In this document: positions 16,252 through 25,408 of the stretch, piece by piece
Numbering within the stretch: position 1 is the first letter of the stretch
Layout of the letters: each line of letters begins with the position of its first letter
From: Jannaschia sp. CCS1
Lineage (GTDB): Bacteria > Pseudomonadota > Alphaproteobacteria > Rhodobacterales > Rhodobacteraceae
Length of the DNA stretch: 64,000 nucleotides
Assembly (NCBI RefSeq): GCF_000013565.1
Contig: NC_007802.1
Coordinates: forward strand, 1,240,001 to 1,304,000
Direction: 5' to 3'
The notes under the pieces: generated by a model
The model's input: only the letters and a program-made list of their open reading frames with translations
What the model was told of the DNA's origin: nothing
The model's database searches: none
Program-made: the position numbers and the translations under genes

Positions 16252-16533
16252 GATTTGATCCTCTCATTGGTGAATTAAATATGCCTGCCGGCCATGTGGC
16301 GATCTTCCACTTGTTCGCCAATTTTGCGCCCTGAACCGCCATTCGTACAAGTTGCAGCATCGCTGACTCTGGGCTGTCCTGACACCTTCGCCGCGCACTG
16401 TTCCAATGACCGGTTTCGGACATGAAATGTCTGCCCACGCGGAGCGCCGGGCCTGCCGGTGGGTGGCCTTCTGGTTGCCCGCCGACAGGTCACTCTGACA
16501 CTCTCCACAGCCGGGATCAGACCTTAACGCAAT

Positions 16534-16560
16534 AAGCCCCCGCCTGACGGCAGGGGCCTT
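16534..16560 (-). terminator. Stem-loop downstream of ardC-like pseudogene
   Basis: AAGCCCCCGCC and GGCAGGGGCCTT pair (11 bp with two G-T pairs) around TGAC, 22 bases past the stop of the ardC-like gene on the minus strand. The T-run is poor, so it may be a weak terminator. The rest of the 16252-16533 stretch shows no gene. Confidence 0.45.
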
Positions 16561-16581
16561 GGTCTTCCAACGGGGGAGACG

Positions 16582-17463
16582 TTACTCGGCGGCCATTCGG
16601 TCAGTCTGCTCGGTGCGCGCCATGATGTAATCCACGGCCTTTTGCGCCTCGGACGCGGCGCGGAAAATCGCGCGGCTGTCTTCCTTCATCGTCCAGCCAG
16701 CCTTCGACATAAGCGGCACTCTGATCAAATTCAGGCTTCACCCCGATCTTTGCGCACAGCATGCAGTTGCCGATTTCTGCCACCAGTTCTTCGAGGGCAT
16801 AGGCCTTGCGATCGTTGAGCCGGCCCAGACGGTCCAGCCGCTTTGTTGCACTTGTCCAGTGGGTCAGCTCGTGCGCCAAGGTGCCGTAATATCCTGCGGC
16901 CCTGTGGAATGTGCCAATCGGCGGCATGTGGATGCGGTCGGTCTTGATGTGTAATAGGCGCGCGGCTCCTCGGTTACGTCGATCTGCGCGCCCGTCGCCG
17001 CAAAGAAACCCTCCAACGCGGGGTCGGATACGGTGCCAAGATCACGGGGCGGATCGGGCAGGATGTAGAATTCAGCGGGTAGGTCTTCGATTTGATCTGC
17101 GTTGAACACGCGGTAGGCCTTGGCATAGCGAATCTGGCGTTCGTCGCCGTTCTCGTCCTCACGCGCGACGGTGCCGTATTTCACAACGGTTGCGGATTTC
17201 TCGCCCTTGCGGACATGCCCCCCAAGCAGCTTGGCTTGATTGAATGTCATCCAACGTGCTGAACTGTAATCCTTGGCCATCGCGGTTGCCCAAAGCATCA
17301 GAATATTTATACCCCGACAGGCCTCGCCGTTGAGCCGTTCGGGCAGGCTGACCGATACCCCGCCACCGGTCCACGGCTTGCGCCACGGGGGCGTTCCCGC
17401 CTCGATCTGAGCAACAATCTGATTGGTAACATGGGTGTAAACGTCAAACTTTTCTTTGGTCAT
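16582..17463 (-). pseudogene. ArdC-like antirestriction / ssDNA-binding zincin, two frameshifts
   Basis: The ATG at 17463 follows GAGGAGGG and opens a DUF1738-type ArdC N-terminal domain (MTKEKFDVYTHVTNQIVAQI, GTPPWRKPW, RGINILMLW). After EEPRAYY (about 16953) the frame shifts; with one added base it continues HIKTDRIHMPP into the zincin domain GTLAHELTHWTSATKRLD with its HExxH-type motif. After SAAYVEGWL (about 16693) a second shift occurs, and the remaining frame reads MKEDSRAIFRAASEAQKAVD and ends TDRMAAE at 16582. ArdC proteins enter recipients with plasmids and integrative elements and protect incoming DNA. Two lesions mean this copy is dead. It marks former mobile DNA. Confidence 0.82.
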
Positions 17464-17967
17464 TTGTGACCCTCCTCGCGTGATGCGGTCGGGGTCTGTT
17501 TCCCTTTCCGCCAATGGGCGGGCCTTCCTGCTTCTGTTGTTTGGAATGCCCATGCATTCCGAACGGCAGAGCTGGTAAGGGCAAAGCCGGTCCTGCGGCC
17601 TGGCGGGGCCGTGACAACCGGGTGGAGGGCGTGAATTTGGGAGGGAACCGCGCGCCTCGCGCGTGGGAGGAACCGGAATTCTCGACCGGAACCGACGCCC
17701 TGGGGCGACGCTCGCCGGTTTTCTCGGACCTGACAGGATGGCAGGTGGATCAATAGGATTGGAAACTGTCAGGGTTGGGGTGAGCGGGCACTAGCCCGTC
17801 GATCCCCGGCAATGTCAAAAGCCAAAAGCGAGACCGGCATCGGTGCCGGGTTACAGGGTCAGATTTCAACGAGTGGATAGCAAACCGTCCATTGGAACAG
17901 CACGCGGCGAAGGTGTCGAAAGAGCCCATATTACTAGAATTCTGCTTTGAGGCGAATGTCCGTTAAC
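17464..17967. other. Non-coding stretch upstream of ardC-like gene with inverted repeat
   Basis: No gene is supported. GGAATGC-CCAT-GCATTCC at 17543-17560 is a perfect 7-bp inverted repeat about 80 bases upstream of the ardC-like start and could be an operator. The remaining G-rich sequence has no coding character and may be an old plasmid or integrative-element control region. Confidence 0.5.
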
Positions 17968-18555
17968 CTACTTGGCCATAACCATCTGCCAAAGGGTGTT
18001 CATATGAGCGCGCAGCTCTTCGCGAGATGTCACCGTGGCGTCCACGTATGACCCGAGCCACGCCAGGTAAGCCACGCGGCATCGCGCTTCTGCTGCGTTT
18101 GAACGGATGCCAGCTTCCCTTGCAAGTGTGGCCATGTACTGAATGCGGCGTGTGTCGATAAGCCGAACTTCTTTATGGGCGTCTTCGTCCTGCGCGGCCC
18201 AATCCCGCATCCCAATCTCTAAACGCCCATCATCTGCACTGCACGTGTGCAGGAGCCGCAGCAGCCGTGTACTTGCATCACCGCCAGCGGCCTCATTCTC
18301 AGCAATTGTGCGCTCGGTTTCTTCTTCCCGCCACCTTTTCAGAATGGCATGCAGCAGCGCCGCCCGATCTTTGAAGTGCCAGTAGAAACTTCCACGGGTA
18401 ATGCCCAAGCCCTTAGCAATCGGATCAACCCGCACGGCGCTTACCCCGCCTTTTCGAAACCTGACATAGGCCGCATCAATCCACGCCTCTGGCCCCAACC
18501 GATCCGTACCGGACTTGCTCGCTTGGCCGTTTGGTTCTGATTTTTGCGGCTCCAT
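17968..18555 (-). CDS. TetR-family transcriptional regulator
   Basis: A 195-residue repressor from the ATG at 18555 (an ATG at 18576 is possible). The N-terminal HTH is clear: AWIDAAYVRFRKGGVSAVRV, then GITRGSFYWHFKDRAALLHA. The C-terminal ligand domain has WAAQDEDAHKEVRLIDTRR as in many TetR proteins of this branch. It is divergent from the SnoaL-like gene at 18624, and two copies of CCATACA-N3-TGTATGG lie in the shared promoter, one across this start codon. It probably represses both itself and its neighbour. Confidence 0.9.
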   Translation of the reverse strand: MEPQKSEPNGQASKSGTDRLGPEAWIDAAYVRFRKGGVSAVRVDPIAKGLGITRGSFYWHFKDRAALLHAILKRWREEETERTIAENEAAGGDASTRLLRLLHTCSADDGRLEIGMRDWAAQDEDAHKEVRLIDTRRIQYMATLAREAGIRSNAAEARCRVAYLAWLGSYVDATVTSREELRAHMNTLWQMVMAK

Positions 18556-18615
18556 ACAGTATGTATTGACCGCCATAATCAAATCGTCAAGAACTAGTCC
18601 ATACACACTGTATGG
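18552..18615. promoter_or_regulatory. Paired TetR operators
   Basis: Two copies of CCATACA-N3-TGTATGG: 18599-18615 is perfect (spacer CAC), and 18552-18568 (spacer GTA) differs at one position in the right arm. Their centres are 47 bases apart. One overlaps the tetR start codon and the other ends at the ribosome binding site of the 18624 gene, as expected for repression of both directions. Confidence 0.8.
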
Positions 18616-18623
18616 AGAAAGCT

Positions 18624-19130
18624 ATGAAGAAAAATGTAATCACTGCGGCGGCACTGATGACGACAATCGCAGCGTCCTCTAGCGCCATTGCGCAGGACCG
18701 ATCCCCTATCGAAACACAAAACGTGGAAACCGTGTTGAGGTTATTTGACGAGGGCTGGGGTGCCCAGGACGGTTGGCGTGACGTCTGGAGAGAGACGATG
18801 ACGCCGGGATTCCGGTCAATTTTCCACTCCAATCAAGCCGTCGAGGGCATTGAGCAGGCTATCGCGTTTAACGCAGTTCTATTTGAGGGTTTCCCTAGGC
18901 TAGAAGTAGTAGTCGAGAATGTTACGGTTGAGGGCGACAACGTTGTTGTGCAAGCGCGCCTGACAGGTGCGCAGGACGGACCGTTCTTGGGCGTGCCACC
19001 CTCTGGCCAAATGGTGGATGTACCAGACGTCACACTCTTCACGCTCGCCGACGGTCAGGTTATCGAGATGCGTTACTTCACCGATTTACTCGCCGTCATG
19101 ACGGCGATCAGTGCGCCTCCAGAGAACTAA
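18624..19130 (+). CDS. Secreted SnoaL-like (NTF2-fold) protein
   Basis: A 168-residue protein. The ATG at 18624 is chosen over 18612 because GGAG lies 7 bases upstream and a normal signal peptide then starts at MKKNVITAAALMTTIAASSS, cleaved near AIAQD. The mature protein is a SnoaL-like polyketide-cyclase/NTF2 fold: helix QNVETVLRLFDEGW, then WRETMTPGFRSIFHS, and the conserved EGIEQAIAFNAVLFEGFP and GDNVVVQARLTGAQDGPFLG strands. Such proteins bind or convert small ligands; the substrate is unknown. It is the divergent target of the TetR gene. Confidence 0.82.
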   Translation: MKKNVITAAALMTTIAASSSAIAQDRSPIETQNVETVLRLFDEGWGAQDGWRDVWRETMTPGFRSIFHSNQAVEGIEQAIAFNAVLFEGFPRLEVVVENVTVEGDNVVVQARLTGAQDGPFLGVPPSGQMVDVPDVTLFTLADGQVIEMRYFTDLLAVMTAISAPPEN

Positions 19131-19590
19131 AATAGTTCGTCGTACCTCATCTAAGCAAAGCGGACGTTGGTAATCAGCTATCCAGTGTCCGCTTGGTCCC
19201 GCACAGCCGATCCTGAAAGCCAATCCGCGCCATGTGATCCTGACCGACACTGGTGGATGGCCGCAGTGAACCCATGGTTATCGAATGCTGCAAGTCGCAT
19301 CAAAGCCTGATATCGGTTATGATGTTGCCATTCGGAGATCGTATTTTCTTCCGGGCGGTGACGGATAGAGCGTATGTAAATTCGAATGGAATGGTTGTGC
19401 GCACCATACCTGCAACGTGAAATTGCTTCATAACGTACTCGTAGAGCCCTTGGCAGACGAGGGAGTTGGCTACCACGCGATCTAGGGGCCAAAGTGTCCA
19501 AACTGGCCAATGAAGTCAGTCGACCGGCTGCTGAATCAAGCAAATCGATGCCTCTTGGCCACCATTTCTGCCGGGTCAACGAAATCGCTC
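19131..19590. other. Intergenic stretch without supported gene
   Basis: Between the SnoaL-like gene and the transporter operon I see no gene, no T-rich terminator and no repeat other than a short AAGCGGACGTT-like motif of the kind scattered in roseobacter intergenic DNA. Confidence 0.5.
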
Positions 19591-20532
19591 CTAGCGCTCT
19601 CCGCGCCGGAAGGGGGCCATCAACGCCTCTGGCACTTCCGCACGGCGGGCGACAAGCACGAGGGCCAATATCGACAAGACGTAGGGTGCCATCAGGAAGA
19701 GTTGATAGGGGACCCCTTCGACCACCGTCTGGAGGCGTAACTGATAGGCATCGAAGAAGGCAAAGAGCAGCGCACCGACCAGCGCTTTTCCGGGCCGCCA
19801 TGAGGCGAAGACAACGAGCGCGATGCAGATCCACCCGCGTCCTTGCACCATTTCGGGAAAGAAGCTGTTGAACGCGGCCATCGTCAGGAAGGCCCCGCCA
19901 ATGGCCATAAGGGCTGAGCCTGCGACCACTGCGCCGATACGGATCAAGATCGGGTTCAGCCCCTGCGCCTCAACCGCGTGGGGATTCTCACCGGTCATCC
20001 GGATGGCCAGCCCAAGCGGCGTGCGGGCCAGAACATAGGCCAAGATGACGACCGATATCAGCGCCAAATATGTGGGCATGGTTTGCTGGAATACGATTGG
20101 GCCGAGGACCGGTATGTCCGACAGGATTGGCACGTCGAGCGGGCGGAACGGCTCAATCGTGGGCGGCAGATCACCGACCTCCACCAGCAAGCGATAGAGG
20201 TAATAGGATAGCGCCGAGGCAAACAGCGTGATGCCAAGCCCGGATACATGTTGTGACAAACCAAGGGGCACCGTCAGGATCGCGTGTAGTAACCCGATGA
20301 TCGCCCCACACAGCGCCGCCACTATCAAGCCGGTCCAGAGGTCGCCACCCATATAGACAGTGAGCCAGCCGGTCATGGCACCCATGGTCATGATGCCTTC
20401 GATCCCGAGATTGAGTACACCGGCCCGTTCGCACAGCAGCGCGCCAAGCACACCGAAGATCAACGGCGTGGCGATGCGCAGGACCGCCGCCCAAAGACTG
20501 GTGTTGGCCAAAAGCTCTAGCGCTTCGATCAT
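19591..20532 (-). CDS. BMP-type ABC transporter permease 2 (nucleoside/heterocycle)
   Basis: A 313-residue inner-membrane protein of the branched-chain/BMP permease superfamily (YufQ/NupC-like), with about eight hydrophobic segments. Key motifs are LRIATPLIFGVLGALLCERA, NLGIEGIMTMGAMTGWLTVY and a C-terminal RGWICIALVVFASWRPGKAL. The ATG at 20532 overlaps the stop of the upstream permease (ATGA), so the longer frame upstream is not used. It pairs with the 20529-21572 permease to form the pore. Confidence 0.92.
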   Translation of the reverse strand: MIEALELLANTSLWAAVLRIATPLIFGVLGALLCERAGVLNLGIEGIMTMGAMTGWLTVYMGGDLWTGLIVAALCGAIIGLLHAILTVPLGLSQHVSGLGITLFASALSYYLYRLLVEVGDLPPTIEPFRPLDVPILSDIPVLGPIVFQQTMPTYLALISVVILAYVLARTPLGLAIRMTGENPHAVEAQGLNPILIRIGAVVAGSALMAIGGAFLTMAAFNSFFPEMVQGRGWICIALVVFASWRPGKALVGALLFAFFDAYQLRLQTVVEGVPYQLFLMAPYVLSILALVLVARRAEVPEALMAPFRRGER

Positions 20533-21572
20533 TTTCGCACCCGGTACGTTGTGAAGAGCAGTGCGACCAGCATGGTCAGAAGGCACAGCGCCACGATGAC
20601 GTCCGCGATAAAACTGGGCACGTCCGTGGCGCGGCTCATTGCGTCTGCACCCACAAAAACGGTGGCCACGAAGATGGCGGCGGCAACAACGCCTGCAGGG
20701 TGGAGGGCCGCCAACATTGCTACAACGATCCCCGCATAGCCAAAGCCCGGCGACATTGTGGTCGTGACCACCGCCGTGACGCCCAAGACCTCCATCGATC
20801 CCGCCAATCCAGCCATCGCGCCTGAAAACAGGGCCACGGCCATCAGGTTCTTTGGAAGTGAGATCCCCGCAAAGGACGCCGCCGCTGGACTGAGACCCAC
20901 CGCGCGCGTTTCTGTCCCGAAAACCGTGCGCGACAAGATAAGCCAAACGACGCCAGCAGCCGCAATGGCGATCAGGAACCCGATGTGAAGGCGGGTGCGC
21001 GCGACAAGATCGGGAAGGCGGAAGTCGCCATCGACCGGGACCGAGGAGGGCCAGCCAAACGCCATCGGATCACGAAGGGGACCCTCAACCATCAGACCGA
21101 CGAACAAGATAACGATAAAGTTGAGTAGCAGTGTCGTGACAACTTCATCGACCCCGAAGCGCAGACGCAAATAGGCAGGTCCCGCCAGAAGGATGGCACC
21201 CGCCGCCATGCCAATGACAAGAAGGACCGTGATGCCGAGCAGAGGAGGCAGCCCAAGAGAATGCCCGACCCAGGCGGCCACCAGTGCGCCCATGAAAAAC
21301 TGCCCCTCGCCACCGATGTTCCACAGCTTTGCGCGGAAAGCGATGGCGGCGGCCAGCCCGGTCAAGATCAACGGCGTCGCGCGGGTCAGCGTTTCCGTGA
21401 TGGAGAGGCGAGACCCAAACGCACCGCGCAACATCTCAGCGTAAGCCGTCATGGGGTTCACGCCCGCCGCCGCGATAAGGCCTGCGGCAAGGGTCAAGGC
21501 AATCACCACCGCGACGATGGGGGCTATGATGACAAGGTAAAGTGGGACGTTGGAGCGCCGTTCAAGCCGCAT
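20529..21572 (-). CDS. BMP-type ABC transporter permease 1 (nucleoside/heterocycle)
   Basis: A 347-residue permease (YufP/NupB-like). It begins MRLERRSNVPLYLVIIAP, and contains ETLTRATPLILTGLAAAIAF, FRAKLWNIGGEGQFFMGAL, and DEVVTTLLLNFIVILFVG, all typical of this family. The ATG at 21572 has GGAGGGG upstream and overlaps the end of the ATPase gene by 11 bases. Together with the second permease it makes the membrane channel of the importer. Confidence 0.93.
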   Translation of the reverse strand: MRLERRSNVPLYLVIIAPIVAVVIALTLAAGLIAAAGVNPMTAYAEMLRGAFGSRLSITETLTRATPLILTGLAAAIAFRAKLWNIGGEGQFFMGALVAAWVGHSLGLPPLLGITVLLVIGMAAGAILLAGPAYLRLRFGVDEVVTTLLLNFIVILFVGLMVEGPLRDPMAFGWPSSVPVDGDFRLPDLVARTRLHIGFLIAIAAAGVVWLILSRTVFGTETRAVGLSPAAASFAGISLPKNLMAVALFSGAMAGLAGSMEVLGVTAVVTTTMSPGFGYAGIVVAMLAALHPAGVVAAAIFVATVFVGADAMSRATDVPSFIADVIVALCLLTMLVALLFTTYRVRK

Positions 21573-23082
21573 CAGACCCCTCCGTCCAAACACCTGCCAT
21601 CATCAGGCCAAGGCGCTGTGGATCGGCCTCACTTGCCGCGATGGGGTCCGAGAGGCGGCCCTTGACCATAGCTTGAATGCGGTCGGATAGGGCAACGGCT
21701 TCTTCCAATTCCTCTGAGATCAATAGGATCGCGGCACCCTCCGCGCGGGCCGCAAGCAGCTCTGAATGGACCGCCGCAATCGCGCCCTCGTCAAGGCCCC
21801 GGGTCGGTTGATTAGCCAGCAGAAACTTTGGGCCAATGGACAGACAGCGCCCGAGGATCAGCTTTTGCATGTTCCCACCCGACAACAGCCGTGTCCGCGT
21901 GTCGGGCGTGGCTCCGCGAATATCAAATCGGTCGATCAACGCGGCCGCATAGGCCTTGCACGCGGCCTGGCGCACAAAGCCTCGTTTGGCGAAGTTAGTC
22001 GTACGCAAACGCTCTAGAACCGCGTTTTCCCAAACGGTCAGCTCGCCCACGACGCCTTCACTGTGGCGGTCCTCGGGTACGCGGCCCACGCCCGCCCGGA
22101 TCATCCCGCGCGGTCCCAGGGGGATGACATCCCGCCCCTCTAGCGTGAGCGCACCGGAGGTCGGCCGCGTCAATCCGGACAAGAGCGCGCCGAGACTGGC
22201 TTGGCCGTTGCCGGATACGCCAACGATGCCAAGGATTTCGCCCGCGCCGATTGTAAGGGACACGCCATCAAGCTGCGCCTCGCCTTCGATCTCGACCCTC
22301 ACATCTTTGGCCACCAGCACCGGCGCGCCGATCTTGTGATCCTGGCGCATCGGACGCTCCACCTTTCGGCCCACCATCAGCTCCGCCAATTCCTCAGCGC
22401 TCGTCTCAGCCGTTTTTCGTTCGGCCACCATCTTCCCGCCTCGAAGCACAGCGACCCGATCTGATGCGGCCATGACCTCGTGCAGCTTGTGGCTGATGAA
22501 AATCAGCGACAGCCCCTCTTTCGTCATGTCCTTCAACGTCTCAAACAGGCGCTGTGCTTCGGGCCGGGCGAGCACTGCCGTGGGCTCATCAAGGATCAAA
22601 ATCCGGGCGTCACGGTAGAGCGCTTTGAGGATCTCAACCCTTTGTCGCTCGCCCACAGACAGACGGCTGATCTTCTCGTCAGGTGACACAGGAAGGCCGA
22701 ACCGCTCAGATATTTGCAACAGCTTCTTGCGCGCGGCGGCCCGCGAGGATGTTGTTCGCAACAGGGACTCAGACCCCAGCATGATATTGTCGAGAACCGT
22801 CAAATTGCCCGCGAGGGTGAAATGCTGGTGCACCATGCCCACACCCGCATCGATCGCCGCGCGCGGCTTGCCGGAAGGAAGCCGCTGCCCAAACACCCGC
22901 ACGGTTCCCTCATCGGCGGCGTAGTGGCCAAAGAGAATGTTCATCAACGTCGTTTTGCCTGCGCCGTTTTCCCCAAGAAGGGCCAGCACTTCGCCTTGCC
23001 CAAGGGTGAGCGAAACACTGTCGTTGGCCGTCAACGCACCAAACCGCTTGGTAATTCCGTCAAGTTCCAGAACGGCGCTCAC
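21562..23082 (-). CDS. BMP-type ABC transporter ATPase with two nucleotide-binding domains
   Basis: A 506-residue duplicated ATPase (YufO/NupA/RbsA-like). Domain 1 has LLGENGAGKTTLMNILFG (Walker A), VGMVHQHF, LSVGERQRVEILKAL and LILDEPTAVL. Domain 2 (from about 255) has a variant P-loop, VGVSGNGQASLGALLSG, GVGRVPEDRHSEG, and LLSGGNMQKLILGR with QPTRGLDEGA. The second P-loop lacks the normal GKS, as is common in this family, so only one site is fully hydrolytic. ATGA overlap with the amidase gene. Confidence 0.94.
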   Translation of the reverse strand: MSAVLELDGITKRFGALTANDSVSLTLGQGEVLALLGENGAGKTTLMNILFGHYAADEGTVRVFGQRLPSGKPRAAIDAGVGMVHQHFTLAGNLTVLDNIMLGSESLLRTTSSRAAARKKLLQISERFGLPVSPDEKISRLSVGERQRVEILKALYRDARILILDEPTAVLARPEAQRLFETLKDMTKEGLSLIFISHKLHEVMAASDRVAVLRGGKMVAERKTAETSAEELAELMVGRKVERPMRQDHKIGAPVLVAKDVRVEIEGEAQLDGVSLTIGAGEILGIVGVSGNGQASLGALLSGLTRPTSGALTLEGRDVIPLGPRGMIRAGVGRVPEDRHSEGVVGELTVWENAVLERLRTTNFAKRGFVRQAACKAYAAALIDRFDIRGATPDTRTRLLSGGNMQKLILGRCLSIGPKFLLANQPTRGLDEGAIAAVHSELLAARAEGAAILLISEELEEAVALSDRIQAMVKGRLSDPIAASEADPQRLGLMMAGVWTEGSDAA

Positions 23083-24392
23083 TGGGGCATCCCCGCTATT
23101 GGAGCGGGGTAGCTGATGGGAGGCGGGGCGATTGTTGCTGCAAGCGCAAGCAGGGTGGCGTCGGACCCATGAGGACAGATGAGCTGTACGGCGGTTGGTG
23201 TCGGTTGGGAGGTCGGCAGCGGTATGGCAAGGGCGGGCAGGTCTGCGATGTTGGCGAGCGCGGCGTTTGGGGCCATCGCCTCCATCCTTGCCAGGTGCGC
23301 TGCGACGTCCGTGAGATCGGTGGGGAAGGCCCCGATTGGAGGCGGCGGACCGGACAGAATCGGCATAACGATCGCGTCGGTTTTAGCAAATAAGGCAGCG
23401 GCGGAGTGGCTGATCTGCTGGATACGGCGGGTGAGCGCGAAGACCTGACAGCCCGTCATGGCGCGTCCACGGGCGGCGTTGGCAGCCGCGATCGGGGAGA
23501 TTTCGGCATCTGTGATCCCATAGGCGTCCAGCCATTCGGCAAGAGACACGGCGAGGATCTGGCCCGCGATATTATGGGCTTCCCGCCCAAGATCATCGGG
23601 AGCGGGGGTGGGTATAATTTCTGCGCCTGTGGCCTCAAGCAAGCCAGCGATCTGGCGTGCCGCCTTGGCTTGGACCGGGTCACAGCGGTCAGGGATGGCC
23701 AGTGCGATACGAGGCGTCTTTGGCGCGCTGCCCTTGGTAGAGAACGGCGAAAAAACCGTAACAATGTCGCGCAGGGACCGGGCAAGTACGCCTTCGCCGA
23801 CGATGCCCATCAGATAATTGCCGAAATCCGGCCCCATGGGAGTTGCCGCGCGTGAGGGTTTGAGCCCCCATAACCCGCAACACGCAGCCGGTACGCGGAT
23901 GGACCCCGCAGCATCGGTCGCGTGTGCCAAGGCAACGATGCCTGCGGCCACGGCAGCCGCTGCGCCGCCAGAAGAGCCGCCGGGGGATAGTGAGGTGTCA
24001 AACGGGTTCAGAGCCGGAGCTTGGCCGGGCGGCTCGGAACTGAGGGCGAAGCCGAATTCAGGGGTGGTACTGAGGCCGATGGGCACAAGACCCTGGGCGC
24101 AGATGATCGCGAAGAAATCGCTGTCTGTCGTGGGGTCGGTGATCCGGGTGCGTAGGGCCTGCGATCCTGCGGTGGGCGCGAGGCCTTTCGCATGCGAGCC
24201 CAGATCTTTGGCCAGCATCGGCACGCCGGACAACGGCCCCGATGCGGGCGCGGATATTACATCCGGTGGCAGAAGGCGTGCCACGGCCCCCAATCCCACC
24301 TGCGCATGGGCGCGAGCGAGAGTGGCATTCATCACGGCAGGGGCGGTTGTGTGCCCCAGAGCGATGGCATTGGCGAGGGCCGTGGCGTCCAC
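23079..24392 (-). CDS. Amidase-signature hydrolase
   Basis: A 437-residue amidase. The Ser-cisSer-Lys triad is visible: Lys62 in MLAKDLG, Ser140 in SPGGSSGG and Ser164 in DAAGSIRVPA, spaced as in characterised amidases. There is no signal peptide, so it is cytoplasmic. Placed between the BMP binding-protein and ATPase genes, it probably hydrolyses an amide made from the imported compound, for example after deamination and ring opening of a pyrimidine-like heterocycle. The exact substrate cannot be read from sequence; ureide or carbamoyl compounds are possible. Confidence 0.88.
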   Translation of the reverse strand: MDATALANAIALGHTTAPAVMNATLARAHAQVGLGAVARLLPPDVISAPASGPLSGVPMLAKDLGSHAKGLAPTAGSQALRTRITDPTTDSDFFAIICAQGLVPIGLSTTPEFGFALSSEPPGQAPALNPFDTSLSPGGSSGGAAAAVAAGIVALAHATDAAGSIRVPAACCGLWGLKPSRAATPMGPDFGNYLMGIVGEGVLARSLRDIVTVFSPFSTKGSAPKTPRIALAIPDRCDPVQAKAARQIAGLLEATGAEIIPTPAPDDLGREAHNIAGQILAVSLAEWLDAYGITDAEISPIAAANAARGRAMTGCQVFALTRRIQQISHSAAALFAKTDAIVMPILSGPPPPIGAFPTDLTDVAAHLARMEAMAPNAALANIADLPALAIPLPTSQPTPTAVQLICPHGSDATLLALAATIAPPPISYPAPIAGMPQ

Positions 24393-24395
24393 GTA

Positions 24396-25379
24396 TTAGG
24401 CCGGCTCGTCGTTATCAATCGGCACGTCCCATTCGCCGGACTGGATTTGCGCCTGACGGGCTTCCATGGATGCGATGGCATCAGCTGGGACTTCGTCGGC
24501 CACGTAGATCAATTCGTTGCCGCCGTGGACCATGAACGAATACTCCGTGTAGTCGCGGCCCACGGGGGTACTGGCCTGCACATCCGCAACGATGGCTTCA
24601 ATCGTCGGGCCGTAATTCCAAATCGCATTGGCGAAGACGGTTCCCGGATAACGCGGAGTGTAATCGATGAGCGATCCGATGGCTCGCACTCCGCGTTCTT
24701 GAGCGGCGTCCGCTGTACCGATGCGCTCACCGAACAAGATGTCCGCACCCGCATCGATCTGCGCCAACCCAGCCTCTTTGGCGCGCGCCGGATCGAACCA
24801 TGCGCCAAGGAATGCGTTGAGGAAGGTTGCATCGGGGTTCACTTCGGTGACGCCCATACGGAACGCGTTGATCAGAAGGTTCACCTCTGGGATTGGGAAA
24901 CCGCCGACGGAGCCGAACACGCCTGTCTCCGACATCCGACCCGCCAACATGCCGGCAAGGTAGGCGGCCTCGTGATTGCGAGTGCCGAAAACGCCAAAGT
25001 TTTCCCCCTCTGGCCCGCCGGACGAGCCCATAAGGAACGCCGTATCGGGGTAGTCGGCAGCCACTTCGCGCGCTTCACGCTCGACCGCGTAGGACTCCCC
25101 CCACACCAGCTCCACGCCGCTTTCCGCATATTCGCGCATGGCGCGGGGATAGTCGGTGGGGGCCACGCCTTCGGAGAATTCATATTCGATCAGACCCGAC
25201 GCTGCCGCTTCCTGGAAGGCCAGGTGAATGCGACTGTTCCACGCGTTCTCGACCGGAGAGTTGTGCACGCCTGCAATGCGGATCACGCTTTGGGCGTTGG
25301 CGCGCCGGATGTAGGCGGGCAGGGCGAGCGTGGCGGCGGCGCCGATCAGAAGCTGTCGGCGATTGGATGTAAGCGTCAT
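24396..25379 (-). CDS. BMP-family ABC transporter substrate-binding protein
   Basis: A 327-residue periplasmic receptor of the BMP/PnrA purine-nucleoside family. I chose the ATG at 25379, preceded by GAGAGGA, over the ATG at 25412. The signal has a twin-arginine look (SNRRQLLIGAAATLALP, cleavage near ANAQ). The mature part contains IAGVHNSPVENAWNSRI, DTAFLMGSSGG, NFGVFGTRNHEAAYLAGMLA and GADILFGERIGTADAAQERG. Proteins of this family bind nucleosides or related heterocycles, and the CodA-like enzyme encoded upstream fits a nucleobase-like ligand. Confidence 0.92.
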   Translation of the reverse strand: MTLTSNRRQLLIGAAATLALPAYIRRANAQSVIRIAGVHNSPVENAWNSRIHLAFQEAAASGLIEYEFSEGVAPTDYPRAMREYAESGVELVWGESYAVEREAREVAADYPDTAFLMGSSGGPEGENFGVFGTRNHEAAYLAGMLAGRMSETGVFGSVGGFPIPEVNLLINAFRMGVTEVNPDATFLNAFLGAWFDPARAKEAGLAQIDAGADILFGERIGTADAAQERGVRAIGSLIDYTPRYPGTVFANAIWNYGPTIEAIVADVQASTPVGRDYTEYSFMVHGGNELIYVADEVPADAIASMEARQAQIQSGEWDVPIDNDEPA

Positions 25380-25408
25380 GGAAGGTCCTCTCGTGTTGAT
25401 GGCTGTTG

